Positions 23,723-34,473 of a stretch of DNA of 64,000 bases are shown piece by piece. The notes under the pieces are model-generated. The model was given only the letters and a program-made list of their open reading frames with translations, was not told the origin of the DNA and made no database searches. Within the stretch, counting starts at the first letter, position 1, and the number at the start of each line of letters is the position of its first letter. The DNA comes from Suillus spraguei (Eukaryota; Basidiomycota; Agaricomycetes; Boletales; Suillaceae): assembly GCA_016800925.1 (NCBI GenBank), contig JABCPU010000262.1, forward strand, positions 31,139 through 95,138. The letters run 5' to 3'. The position numbers were made by a program, and so were the translations under genes.

Positions 23723-25337
23723 CAGTGGCTCAAAAAACTGTCCGCATGTTTTGACATTTTTCACTATCTATGATATTGTGTGAGAATGAACAAATTCCTC
23801 AAGGACATACTTATACCACATTGTAGTATGGCTTCAGGGCTTTTATTTGAGCCCTACACCGTGGGAATCGGCGGAGATATGGTGGAGATATAAGGCTTAT
23901 AAAATGATGACTCATGTGGACAGTTTTTTGAGTGTATATTAAAACTATATAAATCATTATTTATGACACCATAAAAATCATGCCACTATTATATAAATTA
24001 TAAAGTGGTGTCATTATGTTATTTTATGACTATATCTAACTATATAAACCAGAATATCTCATGTATCATAGTCATAATCACCATGAAAGCCATCTCCTCT
24101 GCTCAAAGAGATAATATCCTCTCTCTGTCTTATGCTGGCCTCTCTGCTCGCCAAATTTCCTCTAGAACTGGAGTATGCAAGTCCACTGTGGCCAAGTTCA
24201 TCAAAGAAAGCCACCCAGACAAGGAAAACTCTTGTGGAGGACGTCCATCCAAGCTTACCTCTACTGACAAAAGGGCTATTATCCAACATATCACTACAGG
24301 AAAGGCTGATAATGCTGTCCAAGCCACCCATTATATCAATTCCACCATCACTACCCCTGTCTCTTCACAAACTGTGAGGAATGTTCTCAAGGCAGCTCAT
24401 CTCAAGGCAGTAACAAAGAAGAAAAGCCTCTTCTCTCCATCAAACATAGGCAGAGAAGACTAGCCTTTGCCTTAGCTCATCAACACTGGACTGTAGAGGA
24501 CTGGAAGTGTGTTATATGGTCAGATGAGACCAAAATCAATAGGATTGGGTCAGATGGGAAGGTGTATGTATGGAAAAGAAGGGAGATGGCCTAACAGACA
24601 GAGAGGTTAATGGGACTGTCAAGTTTAGAGGAGGTTCTTTAATGGTATGGGGCTGTATGGGATGGAATGGTGTGGGAATGCTTGCTGAGGTTGAGGGGAA
24701 GATGAATGCTGAGCAGTATGTGGACATTTTAAATGACCACTTGCTGCCTAGCTTGGCAGAATCAGGGATTGATGAAGAAGATATCATTTTCCAACAGGAT
24801 AATGATCCCAAGCACACATCCAGAAGAGCTAGGGAATGGTTTGAAGAACATAACATCAATGTTCTTGACTGGCCAGCACAGTCTCCTGATGTCAATGTCA
24901 TTGAACATCTCTGGGGAACACTCAAGAAAAAGCTTCAAGCCTATGAAAACCCCCCTAAAGGAGTATGGGAGCTTTGGGAGAGAGTAGCAGTGGAATGGGG
25001 GAAGATCACAGCTGAGGATTGCCAGAAATTAATTGAGAGTATGCCTAGAAGGATAGAGGCAGTAATTAAAGCCAAGGGAGGTCATACAAAATACTAGAAT
25101 ACCTGGTTATTACTGTAAAATACTTGAGTCAAAAAACTGTCCGCATGAGTCACCATTTTGTGAGCCTTGTATCTCCACCATATCTCCACCGATTCCCACG
25201 GTGTAGGGCTCAAATGAAAGCCCTGAAGCCATACTACAATGTGGTATAAGCATGTTTTTGAGGCATTTGTTTGTTCTCACACAATATTATAGATAGTGAA
25301 AAATGCCAAAACATGCGGACAGTTTTTTGAGCCACTG
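23723..25337 (+). mobile_element. Tc1/mariner (DD34E) DNA transposon, 1615 bp
   Basis: The terminal repeats begin CAGTGGCTCAAAAAACTGTC, are about 210 bp long and highly similar, and are flanked by TA (23721-23722 and 25338-25339). The LTR-X copies at 6727 and 4972 read GGACATAGGATC with no insertion, giving direct empty-site proof. Each terminal repeat has the AAAAAACTGTCC motif at its outer end and again, inverted, at its inner end (near 23,909-23,934 and 25,125-25,150). Confidence 0.92.
24083..25097 (+). pseudogene. Tc1 transposase, frameshifted
   Basis: The N-terminal part from ATG 24083 has the paired helix-turn-helix DNA-binding domain (SYAGLSARQISSRTGVCKST and a second HTH with VSSQTVRNVLKAAHL). 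A frameshift near 24,415-24,425 leads to the catalytic region with the first Asp (IWSDETKIN). A second frameshift in an A-run near 24,574 leads to the long frame ending at 25097, with FQQDNDPKHT and then PDVNVIEHLW. There are 34 residues between the second Asp and the Glu, hence DD34E. Each frameshift looks like a single missing A. Transposases of this class cut and paste at TA. This copy is inactive but recent enough to keep all catalytic residues. Confidence 0.88.
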
Positions 25338-25974
25338 TAGGATCAAAGCTCCGGCCTAGGGAGTGATCCCATAGGCCTGAGTTCGGAAGCTTACAAGGGC
25401 CGGAGCCCAAGTGCAAGAATGGGAACGGAGTTATATAGACATGATAACAGGATACAGAGTAATCAAAGGAATATACAGAAGTAGGAACAATGAATCAGAC
25501 TGAGGTCTGCAGGAGTTGTACTACAAGTTTATATACTGTAGGAGCATGCCGGAGTGTAAGTACGGATGGTCCAAGGCTATGTCTGAAGCATACGGAAACA
25601 CATTAGTAAGTACAGCAGGACATAAGGCTATGAACTCGGAGATGAAGCTCATACGAAATACTTATCAAGACGGAGGCAGAGATCACCGAGAACTGGAAGC
25701 ACAGAGATACCCAGAAGCCAGAGACACAGGTATATTCTAAAAGGGGTAATGCGCAGGTGTGCGGGAATAGTTCAGATATGAACTCAGATCGGATATGGAC
25801 ATGGATCAGATATGGACACGGATCAGATATGGACACAGATGGATATGGATTGGAGTGGATCGGTGGATCGGATATGTGAACTGGATTGGATGGGTGGATC
25901 AGATATGTGTAGGTTGGGTGTCTGGATGTCCATGGATTGGATTTGATCTAGACCTGAATGTACGGTATATGACA

Positions 25975-26452
25975 CAGTTGGATGATATGCAACTACCTCA
26001 GCTCCGTCATGTCTACAATTATCATACACATGGGCCCACCCGTCTATATTTTATACCACCCTTGGCCCACCTGTCTAATACAATATTTTATATAACACTC
26101 TTGGCCCAACCGTCTAATATGTGTCTGGGCCCACCTGTGTATGTGATAACAAGTACCCTTCACATACCTGTCTACCTGATACACATCTACCTTGGTACAC
26201 CCATCTACATAATATCTAACTACCTCGGCCCATCCGTCTACCAAATATTCATGTACATCGGCCCACTCATCTACTCTACATATTCCTTGCATGGGCCCAC
26301 CCACCATCATCGGGAATCATATTCCTCCCAGCCCATCCGTCATGAACAAGGATATTTCTACCATGGGCCCATGGTCCGCTGGCCCATATCATACGGGATA
26401 TTATGCACATCCGCTCACTCGTATAATACGGAGATAGTTCACTGTAATATGT
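25975..26452 (-). repeat. Right arm of the foldback TIR with inverted GGGTGGGCC minisatellite
   Basis: GGCCCACCCGTCTA-type units occur every 30-50 bp from about 26,030 to 26,400, the reverse complement of the array at 13.9-14.5 kb. The last 90 bp match the left tip in inverted orientation. The inner boundary is the LTR-X end at 25974. The 241-codon frame crossing this array (25795-26520) is an artefact of repeats. Confidence 0.8.
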
Positions 26453-26460
26453 GCAAATGC

Positions 26461-27878
26461 CCTGCAAAGCATACTCAAAATCTTCTTACAGTCAACGCAT
26501 ACCCCTCAGAAAGTCATTGACACCCTTGCATGCATTGGAATATCAATATCTACAGATTCTATCCATGCTGCTATTCGTTCACTGTCAGCTGAATCACAGA
26601 ATAATCTTCAAACCATTGGAAAATCCCTCCTCACCTCATATGCCTATGATAACTTCGACGTAGACCTAAAATCTCAAGTTCCTCAGTCTGAAAAGTCAAA
26701 TGAAACACTAAAGCACCTTACCTGCAGTTTGCTATTTCCATTGGAGCATGGGGTCACCACAGATGACTTAAAATGCTCAGAGGAGTTGTGGAGACAGTCA
26801 ATGCTGAACCCATGTGCACAGCTATCCATGCTACTGCCCAAAAGATCGTGAAAGGATCTTTTGCATATCCACCCAGAATTACAGGATGAATCTGCACCAC
26901 AACTCTCCTGATGTGATCGGTTCAATGCACAAATGTTCCTGTCAGACTTGTGTGAACACAGGCCACAATACTTTCATCACATTCAGTCTCAAATCCTTGA
27001 ACCAGAAGTTGTTGAGGACATACCATTACCATTAATTAAGACATGGATCACAGCTGCATGTGCCATGGACATCAATAATTCAACTGTCAGTGGTAATATT
27101 CATGCAGTTGTAGACCTACTAGCACAGGGTGGCATCTATGATCCTGATGCAGACATCCTTGACAATCCCAACATCTCGGAGTATGTTATCCTTGTTCACA
27201 GTGACCTCGGAACAGGAGAACGCCTGCAGTCAGCACAACTTTGATGGTCATTGGAGGTGACCCCATGGAATCGATTCCAGCACATTGTCTTTATCCCTGG
27301 ATTGTTCCACTTGAAGATGGCATGTGCTGATGCCATTTGGTGAACCTTCCTACAGCCATTGGTGGTTCAAGAGGATGAAACAAGTTTAATGTGCGACATA
27401 ACACAACTTCGACCTAAGGAGATGGGAATGTACTGCTTGAAGCCGGGTTTTTGGTGAATGCACCAACTGATAGGTCATGCTGGCATATGTTGCCAGCTTG
27501 ACTGTTGGCAAGTCCACATAGGGACTATGGATCCAGGTTACACAAGTCTTGAGGTATTTGCAGCCTCCAAACCAACTCTCGATGAGTTAAAGACCATTGC
27601 GAATAAGATAGCATTAGAATATGTCGCAAATTACAAGCTGCTGCAGATGCGCCATAAGCCCGGGAACAACATGATATGCAACATGAAAATGCACTCCTGC
27701 TCAACAAATATTTCCTTCTCTACGAGGAATTATCTTACTCAATGAACCATGGGGATATTGGGCATGTAGAGACATCTATTGTTGTGTGGATTCCAATCTT
27801 TAAGGCAACAGGGAAACATAAGTATGCGATGCATATGACAAATTTCTTGGTCAATATGCACTTTGTTTTTCCCGCCGG
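26461..27878 (+). pseudogene. DUF6589 protein, central segment
   Basis: Reading resumes with LQSILKIFLQSTHTPQK and continues, with frameshifts and stops, through DLCEHRPQYFHHIQSQILEP, YVILVHSDLGTGERLQS, FQHIVFIPGLFHLKMACAD, HQLIGHAGICCQLDCWQVH, SLEVFAASKPTLDELKTIAN, NKYFLLYEELSYSMNHGDIG and KATGKHKYAMHMTNFLVNMH. These are in the order I expect for DUF6589. The longest open pieces are 26933-27244 and 27458-27745. It stops after FVFPAG at 27878, where a TGTRA element is inserted, and continues at 29816. Confidence 0.85.
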
Positions 27879-29811
27879 TGTAAAGATACAACCTAGCTTG
27901 GGCTGTAGATAAACCACTGCCTAAACTAGTATGTTAGTCTTGCGTTCCGTCTAGTCTGCTTCACTTGTAAGAACAAGAGTGTTCGACCCTAAAGGGGGAT
28001 GCCTATTTAGTATGGTCAAGTTCGAGTCTAACTTATTTGCAAAACAAGTGTTGTGGTCAGCAGTAAGTTGCCGCGGTCAGCGATAATACTGCCAGAACTA
28101 GCGTCGTGAGTAGCGGTGCTACCGTCATCGAGATAAGGTCAGTAACAGTAGCGTTGAACAAGCGATGTCAAGCGGTGGTCTCAGCGGTAGCGGTAAGGTT
28201 GCAAGCGGTGCAAAGAAACAGTAAAGAAGTCTGCAGTACTTTCAGCGGTAAAGTAGCGGTTCGTGGGAAGTTCAGTCAAAGTAACAGTCGAAAGTCCGGT
28301 GGTATGCCAGCAGTAACGGAGAATGAGCGTGATGTATTAATGAGTGGTAAGGAAACTTTAAAGACTATGTCCACTACTGGGTAGATCCAGAGCTAGACAA
28401 TAATCCTGACCTATAGTACATGCAATGGGGTAAAATCAGGTACTGTATTGTGCAGGGTACGCAGTGCTTATATCCTAATTCGTATGTACTTGGAATCCTC
28501 TAGGCGAGATCAGTAGCGCTGGAGTGTAGTAACTGCCGTAAGTAAACATAGCGCGAGGCGCTGCGGCACGAGGCAACATGTAATAACGCTTGCTGTGGAA
28601 TCAGTGATAACGAACAGAAAACAAACTATGCACCAAATGGAGCTATGTGGACGCAGCAAGGACATGGAAGGACATCGGTTTGTAGAACGAGGTGCAGTAG
28701 TCGGTACAGTGTGCGGTAAGCGTGGGATGCCGCCGGTACTGCTAAAGGGGTAAGATGGTGTAACGAACATATTGGCACTGGGCTTAAAACCCCATATTTT
28801 GACACTCGTCTCATGTCTACAGGAGTTACCACTTGTCCATGGCCGTCTTACCCCCTTTAGCAGTACCGGCGGCATCCCACGCTTACCGCACACCGTACCG
28901 ACTGCCGCACCACGATCCACGAACTGATGTCCTTCCATGTCCTTGCTGCGTCCACATAGCTCCATTTGGTGCGCAGTTTGTTTTCTGTTTGTTATCACTG
29001 ATTCCACGGCAAGCCTTATTACATGTTGCCTCATGCCGCAGCACCTCGCACTACGTTTACTTACAGCGGTTACTGAACTCCAGCACTACTGATCTCGCCT
29101 AGAGTATTCCAAGTACATATGAATTAGGATATAAGCACCGCATACCCTGCACAATACAGTAGCTGATTTTACACCATTGCACGTACTATAGGTCAGGATT
29201 ATTGTCTAGCTCTGGATCAACCCAGTAGTGGACATAGTCTTTAAAGTTCCCTTATCGCTCGTTAATACATCACACTTGTTCTCCGTTACCGCCGGCATAC
29301 TGCTGGACTTTCGACTGTTACTTTGACTGAACTTCTCATGCTCCGCTACTTTACCGCTGAAAGTACCGCGGACTTCTTTACTGTTTCTTTGCACCACTCG
29401 CAACCTTACTGCTACCACTGAGACCACCGCTCAACATCGCTCGCTAGACGCAACTGTTACTGACTTTATCTCGACAACAGTAGCACCGCTACACACGATG
29501 CTAGTGCCAGCGGTATCATCGCTGACCATGGCAACCTACCGCTGACTTGGACACTTGTTTCACAAATAAGTTAGACTCGAACTTGACCATACTAAATAGG
29601 CATCCCCCTTTAGGGTCGAACGCTCTTGTTCTTACAAGTGAAGCAGACTAGATGGAGCGCAAGACTAACATACTAGTTTAGGCAGTGGTTTATCTACAGC
29701 CCAAGCTAGGTTGTATCTTTACAACGGCCATGGACGAGTGGTAACTCCTGTAGACATGAGATGAGTGTCAAAATATGGGGTTTTAAGCCCAGTGCAAATA
29801 TGTTCATTACA
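27879..29811 (-). mobile_element. TGTRA element, subfamily 1, outer copy of nest 1 (TSD CCGG)
   Basis: A minus-oriented copy consists of 27879-28758 and 29728-29811, together about 964 bp, with CCGG on both sides (27875-27878 and 29812-29815). It interrupts the DUF6589 frame between PAG and LRHAVHYHILVNP; deleting the insert and one CCGG restores the frame. A second copy in the opposite orientation is inserted in it at 28759. Confidence 0.88.
28759..29723 (+). mobile_element. TGTRA element, subfamily 1, inner copy of nest 1
   Basis: A 965-bp plus-oriented copy (TGTAACGAACATATTGG to TATCTTTACA) lies inside the outer copy. The flanks ATGG (28755-28758) and ACGG (29724-29727) are the 4-bp duplication with one CpG-type change. 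Because outer and inner copies are inverted, the region can form a long hairpin. Confidence 0.85.
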
Positions 29812-29815
29812 CCGG

Positions 29816-30289
29816 CCTCAGGCATGCTGTGCATTACCACATCCTCGTCAACCCACATGGAAAGGCAATGAAGTGGTGAGCAGTTGATTGGTGTGTTGAA
29901 CTGAACAACCTTTTTACAAAGGTGAAGAATGGCAGAGAGGGGTCAAACTGCATGGTACAATGAATATTCCTTGAATCTCCCCTAGTTGAGGCCTATCGAA
30001 ACACTCAAGTCATGATCCAAAAAATTTCCTACATGCCCACCTTACTACCAGTCATGTGCCAACAAATATGGTGAAGACTTTTGAAGGGCTATGTATGAAG
30101 ATGGTAGCACAATCCCCCCATACTGTGGTCCTAGGTAGAAAAACATGTTGTGAAATCCCTGATCTCATTGAAAAAGTGAGGGATATGATGGAAAAAGCAG
30201 CTCATGGTGAGGGTGATGAGGGACCTAACATAGAAATGGATGTCAGAGAAGAGAGTGTGGAAATTGAGGACGTGTTAATAGAGATATAG
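29816..30289 (+). pseudogene. DUF6589 protein, C-terminal segment
   Basis: Just after the nested transposons the sequence reads LRHAVHYHILVNPHGKAMKW, then VDWCVELNNLFTKVKNG and FLESPLVEAYRNTQ, the C-terminal DUF6589 motifs, interrupted by stops. The last open piece (30056-30289, 77 codons) is acidic and ends at a TAG. Together with 13185-13865 and 26461-27878 this makes one gene spread over 17 kb by transposon insertions. Confidence 0.82.
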
Positions 30290-30678
30290 TATGAGTATGC
30301 AAGTGCATAAGATAATTATACTACTAAGCTGCACAAGTGTCTTGAGCAATGTTCTCCTTGTGCCCAATAGTATTACCATCACAAACAGCTGCTTGAATCT
30401 TCACTATGGCATGTAATTAATTGCATGACACCTTGCACTTGAGAAATAATCGACTTACATTTTGGGTTGTCACCAATAATAATGAAGCATAAGTCACAGG
30501 CATGTGGGTATGCTTCCTGCCCAATACCTTCCATTTCTTTGTTGTGCTCACTCAGTGCAACATCAATTCAGATCTGTTGTTGCTCATCATGGGGAAGAAC
30601 AAGGCAACTTTTATGCTCTGCCTTCTCCAGTAGCAGTGAGTAGATAAAAAATCCATTGAGAATGTCAGTGTCATGCAT
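30290..30678. other. Intergenic stretch after the DUF6589 gene
   Basis: No gene or repeat is recognised here. It separates the plus-strand DUF6589 remains from minus-strand remains that begin near 30,679; the two are convergent. Confidence 0.4.
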
Positions 30679-32709
30679 TCAAAGGGTATACTGCCATGAA
30701 AATTCCTTGTCAAAAGCTTGTGGAAGTGTAGCATCAAAAGCACGTCTATTGTTCAATATGTAGGTGTGCTGTTGAGCAAGTGCGTAGTTGTATACATGAG
30801 CATAGTTCATACTAGACATCCTGGAACAAAAGGTTATTGTTATTGTCATCTGAGAAAGACGAGAATTTGCCACATACCATCCAAAGACTTTTATTGCTGC
30901 AAAAACTTCCAACAATGCAGCTTCAATATAGAAATGTCTTGCAGCCTGAATGATGCTGGAAATGCCAGCATAGTACATGCGTGTTGAGTTGGCATTGTTA
31001 GTCCGATAGTTGTGGTAATATCTGGTATAACATTCTGAATGAAATAGTCAGTAGGCATTACTGGAAAATAAAGAACATTACATTCTCTTGTTGTGTGTTC
31101 TTGTCCAGCATTCAAGCTCTTTGAAAATGCATGATTTGGGAGAATAATACATGCAAGCTTTGCCATCTCCAGGTATCACAACTGTACCACTCATATTGTA
31201 TCAGCTTCATCATCTCAGGTATCTTATCTCTTGCAATAAGAGGCTAACAAGGGCAGGAGAAACGGTGACAGTGGAGAAGGCAGGCATAGGCAAGATATGG
31301 TGTGACAAGGGCAATCCAGATGAGGTAGTGGAGAACAAGTGTGGGGGCCTCATCAGGATGAGAGTAGACAGCAACACATAGGAGGAAAAATGATAGTAGG
31401 GGTGCAAGAAGGTGTTCTTGTAACAAGGCCCTGGTTGTCTTGATTGGGGTAGAGTACCTGTCAATTTAAATAGTTAGCATTAATATTGAATGAGTCAAAA
31501 GGATGACATACGGCAGTAGCATAATATGCCGAATGACAAGATTTCAAATTCAGGTACTTGTTAGGAGGACAGACCCATGTGGTGATAGTAACTGTTGTCG
31601 GGTGGAACCACATATGATAGAGGGATGCAATTCCACCATCTTTTGAGCATGTCAAGTCCTTGATCTGAACCCCTCTCTGGTGAAGCTCCTTCTCCACACC
31701 CCACTCATACATTGGGGAGATGTGTGACTGGCTTTCAACGATGCTGATGTGGGTGGTGGCCAAGATGTTCTCATTCCAGTCACCATAGGTCTGCAGCCTG
31801 CTGATGGCACTTTCAGAGGTTTCAGAAACAGACACCTCAAATGGCCAGTATGGAAGGATATCGGCATCATGTGTGCAAAACATCAGTACCAAGTCTGGAA
31901 TCCCAAGCTAGTAGCTTTCTTTGGGAGGTAGATCTGCTGTAGTGGGTGCATCTACCATATGTGCCATGTGGATAGGTAGTGATATGTTGAACTCATCAGG
32001 AATGGTAAGAGAGTCAACAATGGTCCCCATCACAGTGCACAAGGGCACCAAGATTGCCTTGTGAATTGCTGAAGGCAGGGTGACAATAAGTTCTTGGAGA
32101 TGGGGATTGTATGATGGTCTAAAGCAAAGTATATGATCAGCTCCAATTTGGAAAGGACGGGAAGACTCACTTCCAAACCACTTTGCAGTCAGAATCAATA
32201 GCATCTAAAACATATGCATAATCTTCTTCCAGAACGTTTGAGAACACCTACAGTAATCAGCCTAAGAAAAATAAGAAATAAGAAACTTCTCATACCTCAA
32301 GTTCAGGTCCATCACTACCAGTTTGAATTCTACTGATAATCAATTTACACAGTCCTACAGAGCTCAGGAAATGAATTATGTGGCCTGTGAGTTACAAAAA
32401 AAAGTACCAGGACCTTGAACATTTGATGTCACATTTGCGATATTTGCTGGCTTCAGTGAGCCTGGTGTCGACTGAGGCTTATTGTTCACTGTAGGACTTG
32501 AAACTGGCTCAGTAGTAACAGTAGTGGTTCAACCTTTCATAAAAATTGTTGGAGGACTCTTGACATTCCCTGGAGATGGCCCTCTGAATGATCCAGAAAT
32601 TTTTGGCTGAGGTTTCCAGCTGTTGCACTGTAACAAACGGATGGGAGGCATGGTTTTCAAAAGGTAACAATTTATTAGAGTGACACCTTATATGTGAATA
32701 CTGTGGCAT
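30679..32709 (-). pseudogene. Unidentified decayed gene downstream of the Cys-rich gene
   Basis: Several minus-strand frames follow each other: a Pro/Thr/Ser-rich piece near 32,650-32,430 (PQPKISGSFRGPSPGNVKSP, with a TGA where CGA fits), 32204-31908 (98 codons), 31892-31461 (143 codons, with YEWGVEKELHQRGVQIKDL), then 31464-31210, 31166-30891 and 30978-30679. They are probably exons or fragments of one large protein in the same orientation as the Cys-rich gene. I do not recognise a domain. The close same-strand pairing suggests that both belonged to one mobile element, but that is inference. Confidence 0.4.
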
Positions 32710-34473
32710 AAACCAGCATTCAACTTTTAACTGGGTTTCCCACTGTAAAATAAGGGTAGTATGAGCCTACACAAGCAAAATTTTACCAAGTCTAACATTT
32801 CCTAATTGAACGAAAAATTCACGTCAGTGCCATCATTTATGCAAAGAGCTGTAACTAAGTAGAACTTGTCTAATTAAAAAGGGGGTAAAGATGGTAAGGC
32901 TTGATCGTCAGGTCCCATAAAAGAATAATCTACATGAGAGGTATCATTTAACCAAGCACTAAACAGATCAATCTGGGGATAACTTGTAGAATCTAATGGA
33001 AGTTCAGAATTGGTGGTAGCTGCGGTATCATGATGCATATCATCTATGTTCTGCAATAGTAATGCAAGAGTGTCACTCATCTCACTGGTTAAGTCAGTAA
33101 GGAGTTGCAATCCAGTATCAGTGGCAGATGTGTCCACTGGTAGTAAACTTGGAGGCAGTGTATGACCTGAAGGACAAGGATTAGCCAACCATCAAAGTAG
33201 TATATCAGATTACACTCACATTTCACATCCGAGTTTGAGATGCTACCCAGGCCATTACTACCAGTAAGAGACACAGCATTAGCTTTGATTTCAGCCAAGA
33301 GAGTATTCCACTGGCCAGCAGGACTATATCCTGCATTGACAGCACATTCCACCTTATCGCTTGAATTCTTGATAGCCGCCCAATAAGTGGCATGATGCTT
33401 ATAGAATGTCGCCTTAGTATAGGTGCAATTTGGAAAGGTAGTAGCGAAGAGGGCCTGGATCATCTGGTCATCCGATAAATCAACAAAGAGCTGAATCTGG
33501 GGAACTGTATCACATGCATACTTCCAAGGAAATCATGCTTGGGCACCCGGAGGGACAGTAGCAAAGGCATTGGATTGGACGATAGCTGGTGCAGGCACTA
33601 ATACAGGTGACGTGTCCAAGTCACCAGCGGTGAGTGACAGAGGTGATGTCACGGTTGGACTAGGTGATTTAGTAAGTGGTAAGGGAGTGGGTGACTGCAG
33701 AGAGATGAGAATGGGGCTTGCAGGGTTGTTACTACTGGCATTCCTCTGCCGCTTCAATGGTGAGGTGATCCCATCCAATCATGAGAGATGCATACCCATG
33801 GCACTAAAGGATCGTTTTGACAGAGACTGGACTGCCACAGGGGTGCAACTAAGAGATAAGACCCTCTCAGCGAATCCGAGTAGCTTATTATTGTCAGTGA
33901 GATCGATAGAACGCAGGAGGATGGTTGAATTGGGGGGACTGAGAAGTGGGGTCTTGATATCTTGCTCGGTCCAGGCATGCTGATCACTGCAATATACTGC
34001 AATATAGTCTCCAAGGTCGAATCTCATCAATAGCGGATGGTCTCCTGGCACGAACTTTCCAGGTGTGGTGCATGTAAGCCTCACCAGGTGGGGAGGGTCG
34101 TTGTTCTAGCATTATTCAAGTTGACTAGTCAGTACCAAGGAAACCGTCTAATAAATATAAAAGACTGTACCTTCAACCAGAGGACTACATCAATCATATT
34201 GCAGATCATGATACTCAGACTTTGGTCAGCTTGAAAGTGTTGTTCAGCCACCAATGTCTGCTGGTGGCTAAGAACATAGTTCCATGCGTAGTTGGCATCT
34301 AACAGCCGGGCATAAACTCGTGAAGCAGCTGGGAGCGACTGAGTAGTAGTAACTGGAGGGTGGTCAAGCTGAGTAGACGTGGGGTCAATGGTGGAAAGCA
34401 GTGGTATGATATGCTGTTGAGCAGCAACTGGAGAAGATACGGATGCGACTCAGTGGACCTTACACCCTCCCGC

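Larger units (their letters stand above)
23039..25974 (+). mobile_element. LTR-X solo LTR carrying a Tc1 insertion
   Basis: From TGTTACGACC to GGTATATGACA, it is 1319 bp once the Tc1 element and one TA are removed. The flanks CAGTC (23034-23038) and CAGTT (25975-25979) form a 5-bp duplication with one change; the right copy is followed by G, so that change reads as a CpG transition. No internal retroelement region is present, making this a solo LTR. Its parent family is unknown. It sits inside the right arm of the foldback element. Confidence 0.75.
13866..26452. mobile_element. Giant foldback-like TIR element, 12.6 kb with nested insertions
   Basis: The DUF6589 frame breaks at 13865 and resumes at 26461, with a TCAAATGC/GCAAATGC duplication (7 of 8 bases) at 13858-13865 and 26453-26460. 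Removing the insert and one duplication copy restores frame and family sequence. The two ends are inverted repeats of each other (CAGTGA near the tip, then CATAATATCCC and ATGGGCCAGCGGA within the first 90 bp), leading into inverted GGGTGGGCC minisatellites. Inward come satellite B, satellite C and a central inverted repeat about 20,030, in mirror order on the two sides. Without the guest elements (15881-16846, 18265-19420, 22252-25974) the core is about 6.7 kb. It encodes no transposase, so it is non-autonomous. Confidence 0.75.

Noticed and set aside
25795..26520. A 241-codon plus-strand open frame
   Set aside because: It crosses an LTR end and a GGCCCACC minisatellite; the translation is repeat-derived (WIGYVNWIGW..., HLSN...), with no domain.
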